Below are positions 57,720 through 64,000 of a DNA stretch of 64,000 bases, piece after piece. Every line of letters starts with the position of its first letter. Within the stretch, counting starts at the first letter, position 1. Under the pieces are notes generated by a model that was given only the letters and a program-made list of their open reading frames with translations, was not told the origin of the DNA and ran no database searches. Source of the stretch: Streptomyces malaysiense (GTDB taxonomy: Bacteria > Actinomycetota > Actinomycetes > Streptomycetales > Streptomycetaceae); assembly GCF_000980885.2 (NCBI RefSeq), contig NZ_LBDA02000016.1, positions 1 to 64,000 on the forward strand, in the 5' to 3' direction. A program made the translations under genes and the position numbers.

Positions 57720-58439
57720 TCAGCGGGCGTCGGTGATCGGCCGACGGTCGGAGCAGACGGAGTCCGGCTGCGCGTTCGCGGCCTGCCAGCCCTTGATCTC
57801 CACCCGCGTGCCCGGCCCGACGACGTCGTACACCTCCTTGCCGGTGTCGTACGGGAGGGCGATGGAGCCGGAGGTGCCGTGGCCGACGCTGTCGAGACCC
57901 TCGGATCTGTCCAGGGCCCAGAACAGCAGCCGTTCGTGGTGCCGGCGGTCGGTGAAGGTGACCGCCCACCGCCTGACCGTCGGGGCCCCGCCGACGCCGG
58001 CCGGGCCGGGCACGGTCAGCGTGGGGTACTTGGCGGTGACCGTGACCATCGTCTCGCCGATCGGGCAGACGGGTACGGGCCCGGCGATGCCGTACTCCTC
58101 GCCCTCGACGGCCAAGAACCTGGAGTTCAGGTCGATCGTTATTCGCCGGACGGGCGCGGGCGACGGGGCGGGCCGGGGGGTGCGGGACACGGACGTCGCG
58201 GGAGGCGTGGCCGGCGCGGTGGGGGAGCCGGGGACGCCGGTGGCGACGATGGTGAGGGCCGCCGCCGCGAGGACGGTGGCGGAGAGCGCGGCGCGCCGGT
58301 TGCGGCGTCGGCGTACCGCCTGGCCTCTGACCTGTGCGCCCGAGGCCGGGACCGGTGCCATGACTCCTGAGGCCAGGTGGTGGAGGCGGGCGGACAGCTC
58401 CGACTCGGTCAGCGGCTGCGGGGGCTGCTGCTCAGGCAC
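57720..58439 (-). CDS. Anti-sigma-like single-pass membrane protein
   Basis: A 239-residue protein. A 47-residue cytoplasmic head (ESELSARLHHLASGVMAPVP) resembles a short anti-sigma region but lacks a clear HxxxCxxC zinc motif. One TM follows (AALSATVLAAAALTIVATG), then a Pro/Thr-rich linker and a beta-rich extracellular domain of about 130 residues with a Cys pair (VPVCPIG, DSVCSDR). Its ATG overlaps the stop of the ECF sigma gene by 8 bases, the usual sigma/anti-sigma arrangement. It is last in the operon ldt-sigma-anti-sigma. Confidence 0.75.
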   Translation of the reverse strand: MPEQQPPQPLTESELSARLHHLASGVMAPVPASGAQVRGQAVRRRRNRRAALSATVLAAAALTIVATGVPGSPTAPATPPATSVSRTPRPAPSPAPVRRITIDLNSRFLAVEGEEYGIAGPVPVCPIGETMVTVTAKYPTLTVPGPAGVGGAPTVRRWAVTFTDRRHHERLLFWALDRSEGLDSVGHGTSGSIALPYDTGKEVYDVVGPGTRVEIKGWQAANAQPDSVCSDRRPITDAR

Positions 58440-59004
58440 AGGCTTCCTCCGTCGGGTGCGGTGCTTCGCTCACGAGGTGAGCGGCGAGTGCGGTGCGGCC
58501 GCGTGACAGACGCGCCTTTATGGTGCCGGGAGCCGCGCCGGTCTCGGCGGCGATCTGCGCCACGCTCAGATCGCACAGGTGGTGCAGCACGACCGCGGTC
58601 CGCTGGGCTTCCGGCAGGCGCCGCAGAGCGGCGACCAACGCCACGTGGTCCGGGCTCGGTTCGGACACCGGTCGCGGGGCGTGCTCGCCCCGCACCAGCT
58701 GCCACCAGTGGCGTGCTCGCCGCCATCGGCTCATCGCCAGACGGTGTGCCACCGTGCGGATCCACGCCTCGGGATCCCGGTCACCGTCCAGGACGGACGA
58801 ACGCCGGTCCCAGGCACGTATGAACGCCTCCTGGACCACGTCCTGAGCCTCGGCCTGGTCGCCCGTCAGGGCGTACAGCTGGCCCACCAGACGCGGGTAG
58901 GCAGCCGTGTAGAAGAGGTCGAACTCGGCTTCGGTCAACTGGTGGTGCTTTCTTCCTACGACGCGCGGCGCGGGGTGTACCGCCGCCGTTGCGGCGGGGG
59001 TCAT
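58432..59004 (-). CDS. ECF RNA polymerase sigma factor (SigE-like)
   Basis: A 190-residue ECF sigma factor. Region 2 is FDLFYTAAYPRLVGQLYALTGDQAEAQDVVQEAFIRAWDRR and region 4 is ALRRLPEAQRTAVVLHHLCDLSVAQIAAETGAAPGTIKARLSRGR. Its ATG at 59004 overlaps the ldt stop (ATGA), and its stop overlaps the anti-sigma-like gene, so all three are coupled. It probably controls its own promoter upstream of ldt (60041-60068). Confidence 0.92.
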   Translation of the reverse strand: MTPAATAAVHPAPRVVGRKHHQLTEAEFDLFYTAAYPRLVGQLYALTGDQAEAQDVVQEAFIRAWDRRSSVLDGDRDPEAWIRTVAHRLAMSRWRRARHWWQLVRGEHAPRPVSEPSPDHVALVAALRRLPEAQRTAVVLHHLCDLSVAQIAAETGAAPGTIKARLSRGRTALAAHLVSEAPHPTEEACA

Positions 59005-60008
59005 GCGGTCGTGGTGGCGCCGGCGGCGCTGTGGGCGAGCCACTGATCCCAGGTCAGGTTCCAGTCACCGTAGCCGTTCCCGGTGGCGACCGTGTCCTTG
59101 TTCGCCCCGGTGACCTTGATGACGTCGCCGACCATGACCTGGTCGTAGAAGCCCTTGGCGGTGCTGGTGGCGAGGCCGACACAGCCGTGTGTGACGTTGC
59201 TGTGTCCGGCCGCGACGTCGGCGTGCGCGTTCTGGTGCACGTAGGTACCGGACGCCGTCAGGTGCAGGGCCCAGTAGTAGTAGCCGCGGTACGTGTCGTT
59301 CGGGCCCATGCCCACGGTGCGGGAGTCCATGAACACCTTGGGCTGCTTGTCCATCACGACCATCGTCCCCTTCCAGGTGTCCAGTCCCGGCCTCCCCGCG
59401 GTGATCGGGATGCGGTTCGTCTTCCCGCCGGTGTCGACGGTCATCATGTCCGTCTTCGTGTCGACGGTGGCGACCAGCGAGCGGCCGATGGTGAAGCGGC
59501 TCACGCCGTGCGAGCCGCGGTGGAGAGTGATCTTGGTGCCCGGCTTCCAATACGTGCTGCTGGGGCGGAAGTCCACACGCTGCCCGTCCAGGAGGTTCCG
59601 GTCCCGCACCCAACTCCACGCACCGGTCGTGCCGGACGAGGTCTGCACGCGCAGCCAGCTCTCCACGGCCTTGCGCTCGGCGGTGGGGACCGGCCGGGGA
59701 AAGGTGACGGAAATCGGCATGCCCACACCGACCGTGTCTCCGTCGGATATGTGCACCCGCGCCCGCGCGAGCACGGCGGGCTCCGGCACGGACGGCGCCG
59801 GGCGGGCGTTGGACGCGTCGCCCCCGCCGTCCTTGTCGCCGCCCACGGCCTTCGAGGGGGACGCCTCGGCATCCGGTGTGCCGGCGGCCGTCCGAACGCC
59901 GGTGCCCGCGTTCGCCGAGCAGCCGACGGCCGAGAGCAGAGCGACACAGGCCGCGACAGCGGCCCCGAGACGGCCGACGGCCCGCCTCGTCGAACGGTTC
60001 GAGTGCAT
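59001..60008 (-). CDS. L,D-transpeptidase lipoprotein with Ig-like domain
   Basis: A 335-residue secreted enzyme. The signal peptide ends at a lipobox-like AVGC (Cys30). A Gly/Asp/Ser linker follows, then an Ig-like domain (ARARVHISDGDTVGVGMPISVTFPRPV to GTKITL). A C-terminal YkuD domain has the active-site motif HADVAAGHSNVTHGCVGL with Cys276. It forms 3-3 peptidoglycan cross-links. ATG 60008 with AGGAG. It is first in an operon with an ECF sigma factor and its likely anti-sigma. Confidence 0.93.
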   Translation of the reverse strand: MHSNRSTRRAVGRLGAAVAACVALLSAVGCSANAGTGVRTAAGTPDAEASPSKAVGGDKDGGGDASNARPAPSVPEPAVLARARVHISDGDTVGVGMPISVTFPRPVPTAERKAVESWLRVQTSSGTTGAWSWVRDRNLLDGQRVDFRPSSTYWKPGTKITLHRGSHGVSRFTIGRSLVATVDTKTDMMTVDTGGKTNRIPITAGRPGLDTWKGTMVVMDKQPKVFMDSRTVGMGPNDTYRGYYYWALHLTASGTYVHQNAHADVAAGHSNVTHGCVGLATSTAKGFYDQVMVGDVIKVTGANKDTVATGNGYGDWNLTWDQWLAHSAAGATTTA

Positions 60009-60040
60009 GAAAACTCCTGTGAGGTGTGGTTGTCGACTCC

Positions 60041-60068
60041 TCTACGCACGGGCTCGGCGCCGGGTTGC
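60041..60068 (-). promoter_or_regulatory. ECF-type promoter of the ldt operon
   Basis: On the minus strand, GCAACC (60068-60063) and CGTAGA (60046-60041) are separated by 16 bp, matching the AAC/CGT pattern of ECF sigma promoters. The predicted start is near 60034, 26 bases before the ATG. Autoregulation by the operon's own sigma factor is inferred. Confidence 0.6.
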
Positions 60069-60191
60069 ATCGCGTCGGAACTTTTTCCGGGGACCGTCGG
60101 CCCGGACTCCGCGCGCACCTGACGGGCGCGGTCACACGGCCGTACCTGCCGCAGCCGGTGGCGTGGCGGCCGACGCCGCCCACGTACGGAC

Positions 60192-60539
60192 TCACCTCCC
60201 ACCCACCCGGCGACGAGCGCCACGGAGGTGTCGACACCGGCACACCGAAGACCACGATTCGCCGCGCCGACCCGGAGCGCACGAACGGCCGGCGGATCGC
60301 TCCCGGGGAGGACCTGCGCGGCACGGCACGGGCAGTGCCGCCGAGGGGCGCTTGGCCTGCGTCTCGCGTACCTGGGCTTGCTCGTAGGCGCACCACCGGC
60401 GCCGGATCGCCTTGCCGGTGTTGAGGACCTCGTCGGCGATGCGGGCGAACTTCTCGGTGGGACTGTGGCGGCCGGAATCCATGTGGCTGACGGAGGAGGC
60501 GTCGAAGCCCATGGCCCGCGCGGGTGTCCGTTTGGACAT
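60192..60539 (-). pseudogene. Truncated XRE-family regulator remnant
   Basis: The first 60 residues (ARAMGFDASSVSHMDSGRHSPTEKFARIADEVLNTGKAI) match the second half of an XRE HTH as found in small streptomycete regulators. The first HTH helices are missing, and a possible piece (AELHRL) sits in another frame near 60580. Downstream residues turn into an Arg/Pro shadow. I read it as a frameshifted, decayed gene. Confidence 0.55.
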
Positions 60540-60906
60540 GCCGCGAGCGACGGCGCTTGCGGCACCAGCGCGCGGACAGCCTGTGCAGTTCTGCCGGGCG
60601 GTCCGGCCGCGGCGGTGCGGATCGCCCCCCTGTTGCCGTGCCTGGCCGCTCTGGTGGGCACGCCGAGGATACGACGCTCGACGGAGACGTCACATGCTTC
60701 TTGCCGAGGCGGACCAGATGCTCACCCCCCGGACCGGCGTAGAGCTTGTCCTGGCCTTCTCGGACGGGGAGGTCCGGTGCACCGGCCGCGCGGGATCCGG
60801 GCCGACCTGATCCCGTCGCCGGCACGAAACCGACCGCTGTTTCTCGGTCTGCCGGCGATTCTTCGGGCCGTGTCTCTCCTCAGGCCGTCGGCCCGAGCCC
60901 GGGTTC

Positions 60907-61245
60907 TCAGCCGGAGCCGTCCGCTGCCTTGGCTGCGGAGCGGCGGTACTCGGCGTTGATGCGCTGTGCTTCCTCGAGCTGGTCCTCGAGGATGACGATG
61001 CGGCATGCGGCCTCGATCGGGGTTCCCTTGTCGACGAGTTCGCGAGCGCGAGCGGCGATCCGCAGCTGGTAGCGGGAGTACCGGCGGTGTCCTCCCTCCG
61101 AGCGGAGGGGAGTGATCAGCCGAGCCTCGCCGATGGCCCGGAGGAAGGCCGGGGTGGTACCGAGCATCTCGGCTGCCCGGCCCATCGTGTATGCGGGGTA
61201 GTCGTCGTCGTCCAGACGATCATTCAGTGGGTTGTCCGATGTCAT
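60907..61245 (-). CDS. MerR-family regulator (cold-shock module copy 2)
   Basis: A 112-residue paralog of the protein at 43306-43644: DDDDYPAYTMGRAAEMLGTTPAFLRAIGEARLITPLRSEGGHRRYSRYQLRIAARARELVDKG, then a short coiled coil (ILEDQLEEAQRINAEYRR). ATG 61245 follows GAGG. It shares its strand with a second DEAD-box helicase gene to the right, and an upstream leader motif resembles that of cspA (61712). A strong terminator lies just before it, so it has its own promoter or depends on read-through. Confidence 0.9.
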   Translation of the reverse strand: MTSDNPLNDRLDDDDYPAYTMGRAAEMLGTTPAFLRAIGEARLITPLRSEGGHRRYSRYQLRIAARARELVDKGTPIEAACRIVILEDQLEEAQRINAEYRRSAAKAADGSG

Positions 61246-61270
61246 GTCACCTCGCTGTGCAACGCGTCGA

Positions 61271-61302
61271 GGGGCCCTGGTGCCGTACGGCACCAGGGCC
61301 CC
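61271..61302 (-). terminator. 32-bp perfect palindrome terminator
   Basis: The 16-base half GGGGCCCTGGTGCCGT is followed directly by its exact complement. It lies 29 bp after the TAG of the small frame at 61331 and 25 bp before the MerR-type start. Confidence 0.85.
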
Positions 61303-61330
61303 GAAGGAAATTCAACACCATCTGTCGGCA

Positions 61331-61474
61331 CTACTGCTGGGCCGACCTTCTCTTTTCCGCTGTCCGGCCCGGCAGGGCGGAGCGGGGGATCGCAGCTGCG
61401 TGACCGGGGACCACCATCCATTCCGGGGTCTTGCGGTACCCGGCCGAGTGGTTCTCGGTCCGGGCGATCCTGAT
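61331..61474 (-). CDS. Possible small gene with non-canonical ATC start (47 aa)
   Basis: A strong Shine-Dalgarno AGGAGGAG (61490-61483) is followed at 8 bases by ATC, not ATG. From there 41 of 47 codons end in G/C, ending at TAG just before a strong terminator. The product would be IRIARTENHSAGYRKTPEW, then MVVPGHAAAIPRSALPG, and a basic end. Upstream of the ATC the same frame has poor GC3. It may be a real gene with a rare start or one that lost its ATG. A GTG at 61510 is in frame but has no RBS. A second frame above it (from ATG 61664, MNWQVTEDEVRKSVRLPNLEAKALPE) is also coding-like for its first 30 codons. Confidence 0.35.
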   Translation of the reverse strand: MRIARTENHSAGYRKTPEWMVVPGHAAAIPRSALPGRTAEKRRSAQQ

Positions 61475-61711
61475 GGTGTCTGCTCCTCCTCTTCTCTTTG
61501 AACCAGCCACTGTGTGTGAACCGGTACCGCCGGTGGTGGCTTCGCGACCTGCGAGCCACCCGGTGCGGCCCCCAGCCTCGTCGCCGCTCTGGCAACGCCT
61601 TGGCTTCGAGGTTCGGGAGCCGCACCGACTTGCGTACTTCGTCTTCAGTCACCTGCCAGTTCATGTCTGGCCGGCCTCGTTCGATCATCTCTACGAGAGG
61701 AAGTCTATCCA

Positions 61712-61739
61712 CTACAGAGAAAAAATGTCTACTGGCAAC
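61712..61739 (-). promoter_or_regulatory. Leader motif shared with cspA
   Basis: CTACAGAGAAAAAATGTCTA followed by CTGGCAAC matches CTGCAAAGAAAAAAATTTCT and CTGGCAAC at 43165-43192 at about 24 of 29 aligned positions. The strand is the same relative to the cold-shock-module genes. Confidence 0.55.
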
Positions 61740-61885
61740 TATAGATTTCACTCTTCAGGTGGAGGAGGACTTCCCGCGGTCAGCCCTGGCTGCCGGGCCG
61801 GAGCTGCCTCCTGGCACGCGCGGCCGGTCCTCCCGCGGGCGAATGGGCGAACGGGCTCCACGGGCGGGCGCATAGGCTCTGCTGC

Positions 61886-62260
61886 ATGTCGAACCCTGAT
61901 GAGCTGCTCGTCGCCATTTCCGCCGCGGTGGAGTCCGAGCGAAGCAATCAGATGTCGCTGACCGTGGTCGTCGGCGGCGCCGTCCTCACCGGCCGGCTGG
62001 CTCCGGAGGCGGTATGGAGGGAGCGGGTGGCGGAGGTCCTGAGGGACTCGGATCGTCTCGGCGTGTTCTCCGACGTCTTCGCCCGCGGCCCGCGGGGATA
62101 CCGGCCCGGCCGCGGTGAGCCGCCCACGCATCTGCACTTCCATCTCGCCCGGATCCTGCAAGGCAGCCTCGGGCTCCCGGAGACGGGCGGGATGTACCGG
62201 GTCGCGATCAAGGACGTCAGCGCGTGGACGGTGGGCGATCTCAGCTACTCCGATCGCTGA
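61886..62260 (+). CDS. GvpU-like protein
   Basis: A 124-residue protein. MSLTVVVGGAVLTGRLAPEAVWRERVAEVL, later THLHFHLARILQGSLGLPETGGMYRVAIKDVSAWTVGDL, follows the layout of gas-vesicle accessory protein GvpU: glycine-rich beta hairpin, FIHL-like strand, and a ring-closing G-x-W/Y-R-x-x-I end. No gas-vesicle genes are in the window, so the role here is open. ATG 61886 lies eight bases after TAGGCT, suggesting a leaderless mRNA. Confidence 0.6.
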   Translation: MSNPDELLVAISAAVESERSNQMSLTVVVGGAVLTGRLAPEAVWRERVAEVLRDSDRLGVFSDVFARGPRGYRPGRGEPPTHLHFHLARILQGSLGLPETGGMYRVAIKDVSAWTVGDLSYSDR

Positions 62261-62317
62261 GACGCCACCCGCGCACCCCTCTTCCGGGCGGCGTTCCCCG
62301 AGCGGCCGGCGGCACGG

Positions 62318-62359
62318 CGGTGGGGGCCCTGCCGACGCGTGTCGACAGGGCCCCCACCG
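62318..62359. terminator. Bidirectional terminator
   Basis: GGTGGGGGCCCTG at 62319-62331 pairs with CAGGGCCCCCACC at 62346-62358 (13 bp, extendable by one outer pair). It separates the convergent GvpU-like and SCO5918-like genes. Confidence 0.85.
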
Positions 62360-62386
62360 GGGTCCGAGGGCGGCTTCCGCCGGTCC

Positions 62387-62725
62387 TCAGACAGTCATGG
62401 AGCCGGAACCGTAGCCGGTGCCTCCGAGGAGCGTGGACGCCGCTCGGAGCGGAGAGTGGCCGCTCACGCCCGTGTCCACGGACGCGGTCTCGGGACGGTC
62501 GTGACAGGTGAAGCCGAGGCGCGTCAGGGCCCGCGTGACTTCGACCGAAGTGAAGTCACGCCGGTCCTGCCGTGTGATGACCTGGCCCACTTGCTTGACG
62601 GGGTAGCGGTGGCGGCCGATGGTCACGGACTCGGCGGTGACGGCCTCGGGCCTGACGCCCTCCATCGAAGCCAGCACCCCGGCCTTGGTCAGCTCGAAGG
62701 GATACCGGGCGATGACACAGCGCAT
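62387..62725 (-). CDS. SCO5918-family protein
   Basis: A 112-residue protein with the family start MRCVIARYPFELTKAGVLASMEGVRPEAVTAESVTIGRHRYPVKQVGQVITRQDRRDFTSVEVTRAL. The function is unknown; in S. coelicolor the relative SCO5918 lies near a DEAD-box helicase and a cold-shock gene. ATG 62725 with GAGG. It lies downstream of a CBS-like gene and the DEAD-box helicase on the same strand, probably one operon. Confidence 0.85.
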   Translation of the reverse strand: MRCVIARYPFELTKAGVLASMEGVRPEAVTAESVTIGRHRYPVKQVGQVITRQDRRDFTSVEVTRALTRLGFTCHDRPETASVDTGVSGHSPLRAASTLLGGTGYGSGSMTV

Positions 62726-62781
62726 GATGCCTCACAGGGGAATCGCGGGAGAAGACGGACGAGCCGGTCGGGGAAGGCGGA

Positions 62782-63129
62782 TCAGCCCGAGGAGACGAGT
62801 ACGTCCGGAAGCCGGCCGTACTCGCCGGCCCCCTCGGTGCGGGTGCTGGGCGAGGGCAGCGCTTCTGCGAGGACGTCGCGCAGCCGGATGCGGTCCGTGT
62901 ACGCGGCGCTGTCACGGAGAACAGCGAGCCGGCCTTTCGTGATCGAGCCCGTGCTCTGGTCGTCCCCGTCGCACACGGTCAGGTACTCGACCCGGGCGCC
63001 CGCCATGACGGCCAGAGCCACCTCGACGGTCATGTCGTCGCACACCCGGAGACCGTGCCCTGCGATGCCGCCGACCACGACGACGGGGGCCGGGTCAGGT
63101 CCGCGGTACCGCATCCGCGTTGGCGTCAA
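62782..63129 (-). CDS. Small CBS-domain-like protein
   Basis: A 115-residue protein: VCDDMTVEVALAVMAGARVEYLTVCDGDDQSTGSITKGRLAVLRDSAAYTDRIRLRDVLAE resembles a single CBS module. The preferred start is TTG at 63129 with AAGGAG six bases upstream; ATG 13 or more bases downstream lacks an RBS. It lies between the DEAD-box helicase (108 bp upstream) and the SCO5918-like gene. It could sense adenine nucleotides. Confidence 0.7.
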   Translation of the reverse strand: MTPTRMRYRGPDPAPVVVVGGIAGHGLRVCDDMTVEVALAVMAGARVEYLTVCDGDDQSTGSITKGRLAVLRDSAAYTDRIRLRDVLAEALPSPSTRTEGAGEYGRLPDVLVSSG

Positions 63130-63237
63130 GTGTTTCTCCTTCGGTCGTGGCTGCTCGCTTCGGCGTTCGGCGGCTTCCCCGAAGACCGAAGGAGGGGTCA
63201 CCGCGCGGTCCCGGGACTGCCGGGGACTGAGGTCGGT

Positions 63238-64000
63238 CTAGGCGGCCGAGTTGCCGCCGGGCTCCGGCCGAGCCCCGCGGCGCGCCCGCGCGCCCACGGG
63301 CCGGCCCCGGCCTGTGCGGCCCCGGCGACTCCGGGACGGCGAGGACGTGCGGCGGGGGCGTTCCACGGCCGGCGCGGCGATGACCACCGGGACGCCGGAG
63401 GGTGCCTGCGCGCCCGTGATGCGGCTCAACTCCGCCTCGCCGGAGCGGACCGGAGTGACGCGCGGGGTGATGCCGGCCGACGCCATCAGCCGGGTGACGC
63501 CACGGCGCTGACCGGGTGTCACGAGGGTGACGACGCTGCCGGACTCGCCGGCGCGGGCTGTGCGGCCGCCGCGGTGCAGGTAGTCCTTGTGGTCGCTCGG
63601 CGGATCCACGTTGACGACCAGGTCGAGGCTGTCGATGTGGATGCCGCGGGCCGCGACGTTGGTGGCCACCAGGACGGTGACGTGTCCGTCCTTGAACTGG
63701 GCCAGGGTCCGGGTGCGCTGCGGCTGGGTCCTGCCACCGTGCAGGGCCGCGGCGCGGACACCGCTGTCCAGCAGGTGCTCGGTCAGCCTGTCCACGGCGT
63801 GCTTGGTGTCCAGGAACATGATGACCCGGCCGTCCCTGGCCGCGATCTCGGTGGTCGTGCGGTGCTTGTCGGCGTCGTGCACGTGGAGCACGTGGTGCTC
63901 CATCGTGGTGACGGCACCGGCCGACGGGTCGACGGAGTGGACCACCGGATCGGTCAGGTAGCGGCGGACCAGCAGGTCCACGTTGCGGTCCAGGGTGGCC
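63238..64000 (-). CDS. DEAD-box RNA helicase, C-terminal part (runs off the window)
   Basis: Helicase domain 2 of an RhlE-type protein: ATLDRNVDLLVRRYLTDPVVHSVDPSAGAVTTMEHH, VATNVAARGIHI (V), HRGGRTARAGESG (VI), and an Arg/Gly/Pro tail of about 50 residues, shorter than in the first copy. It is about 75% identical by eye to residues 300-500 of the helicase at 41008-42627. The N-terminal motifs lie outside the window. It probably heads the operon with the CBS-like and SCO5918-like genes. Confidence 0.93.
   Translation of the reverse strand, partial: ATLDRNVDLLVRRYLTDPVVHSVDPSAGAVTTMEHHVLHVHDADKHRTTTEIAARDGRVIMFLDTKHAVDRLTEHLLDSGVRAAALHGGRTQPQRTRTLAQFKDGHVTVLVATNVAARGIHIDSLDLVVNVDPPSDHKDYLHRGGRTARAGESGSVVTLVTPGQRRGVTRLMASAGITPRVTPVRSGEAELSRITGAQAPSGVPVVIAAPAVERPRRTSSPSRSRRGRTGRGRPVGARARRGARPEPGGNSAA

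Larger units (their letters stand above)
60009..60906. other. Gene-poor region between ldt and the MerR-type gene
   Basis: It contains the ECF promoter, a degraded XRE-regulator fragment (next entry) and otherwise broken frames. Sequence around 60700-60790 reads like a short coding fragment on the minus strand (LYAGPGGEHLVRLGKKHV) without a start or family. Confidence 0.5.

Noticed and set aside
61242..61751. 169-codon minus-strand gene across the terminator
   Set aside because: The frame runs through the 32-bp palindrome and into the MerR-type start; only the first 30 codons look coding-like.
1..64000. tRNA, rRNA, CRISPR array, prophage or insertion sequence
   Set aside because: I found no cloverleaf, no regularly spaced repeats, no transposase or integrase motifs and no phage structural genes.

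Overview
The window is a 64 kb piece of a very high-GC actinobacterial chromosome, almost certainly Streptomyces. The signs are extreme G/C at third codon positions, frequent GTG starts, several -10 boxes only 6-8 bases before a start codon (leaderless mRNAs), a SARP/AfsR-type regulator, a TTA-containing gene, and actinobacterial families such as SCO5918-like, Rv1733c-like and DUF6445. I see no phage, insertion sequence, rRNA, tRNA or CRISPR array. This is ordinary chromosome with a mosaic of small regulated units.

Left part (1-19 kb): the N-terminal part of an acidic low-complexity protein; an alpha/beta hydrolase divergent from a MocR regulator; membrane proteins and a SpoIIE/PP2C phosphatase; an M20 amidohydrolase; a small secreted peptide divergent from an XRE-TPR regulator; a lipoprotein; a nucleoside hydrolase; a GH13 alpha-glucosidase; a DUF6445 oxygenase-like protein; an SDR with lost catalytic residues; a glycerol facilitator; an AraC/VOC pair; and a PucR-type regulator.

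Centre (19-44 kb): a flotillin followed by a 1629-residue AAA+ ATPase, headed by a palindrome shared with the divergent PucR-type gene; a permease whose promoter carries a CsoR-like operator; a PAP2 phosphatase and a membrane protein paralogous to one at 3.5 kb; an ECF41-type sigma factor with its FAD oxidoreductase; a TTA-containing gene next to a large SARP regulator; a VOC/WYL-regulator pair with a perfect operator; and a cold-shock module (DEAD-box helicase, CspA, MerR-type regulator).

Right part (44-64 kb): a cassette of a possible leaderless 18-codon ORF, an unknown protein, a MoxR ATPase and a HEXXH/VWA protein; an arsenic island (arsI divergent from arsR-acr3-arsC-arsN); a TerD protein; an APC permease with a repeat-rich leader; an overlapping operon of L,D-transpeptidase, ECF sigma factor and anti-sigma-like protein behind an ECF-type promoter; and a second copy of the cold-shock module (MerR-type paralog, SCO5918-like protein, CBS-like protein, DEAD-box helicase running off the end).

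The best candidates for poorly described biology are the flotillin/giant-ATPase pair, the MoxR/metallopeptidase-VWA cassette with its leader ORF, the duplicated cold-shock modules with a shared leader motif, and a small high-GC3 frame at 61.4 kb that has a strong Shine-Dalgarno but no canonical start codon.
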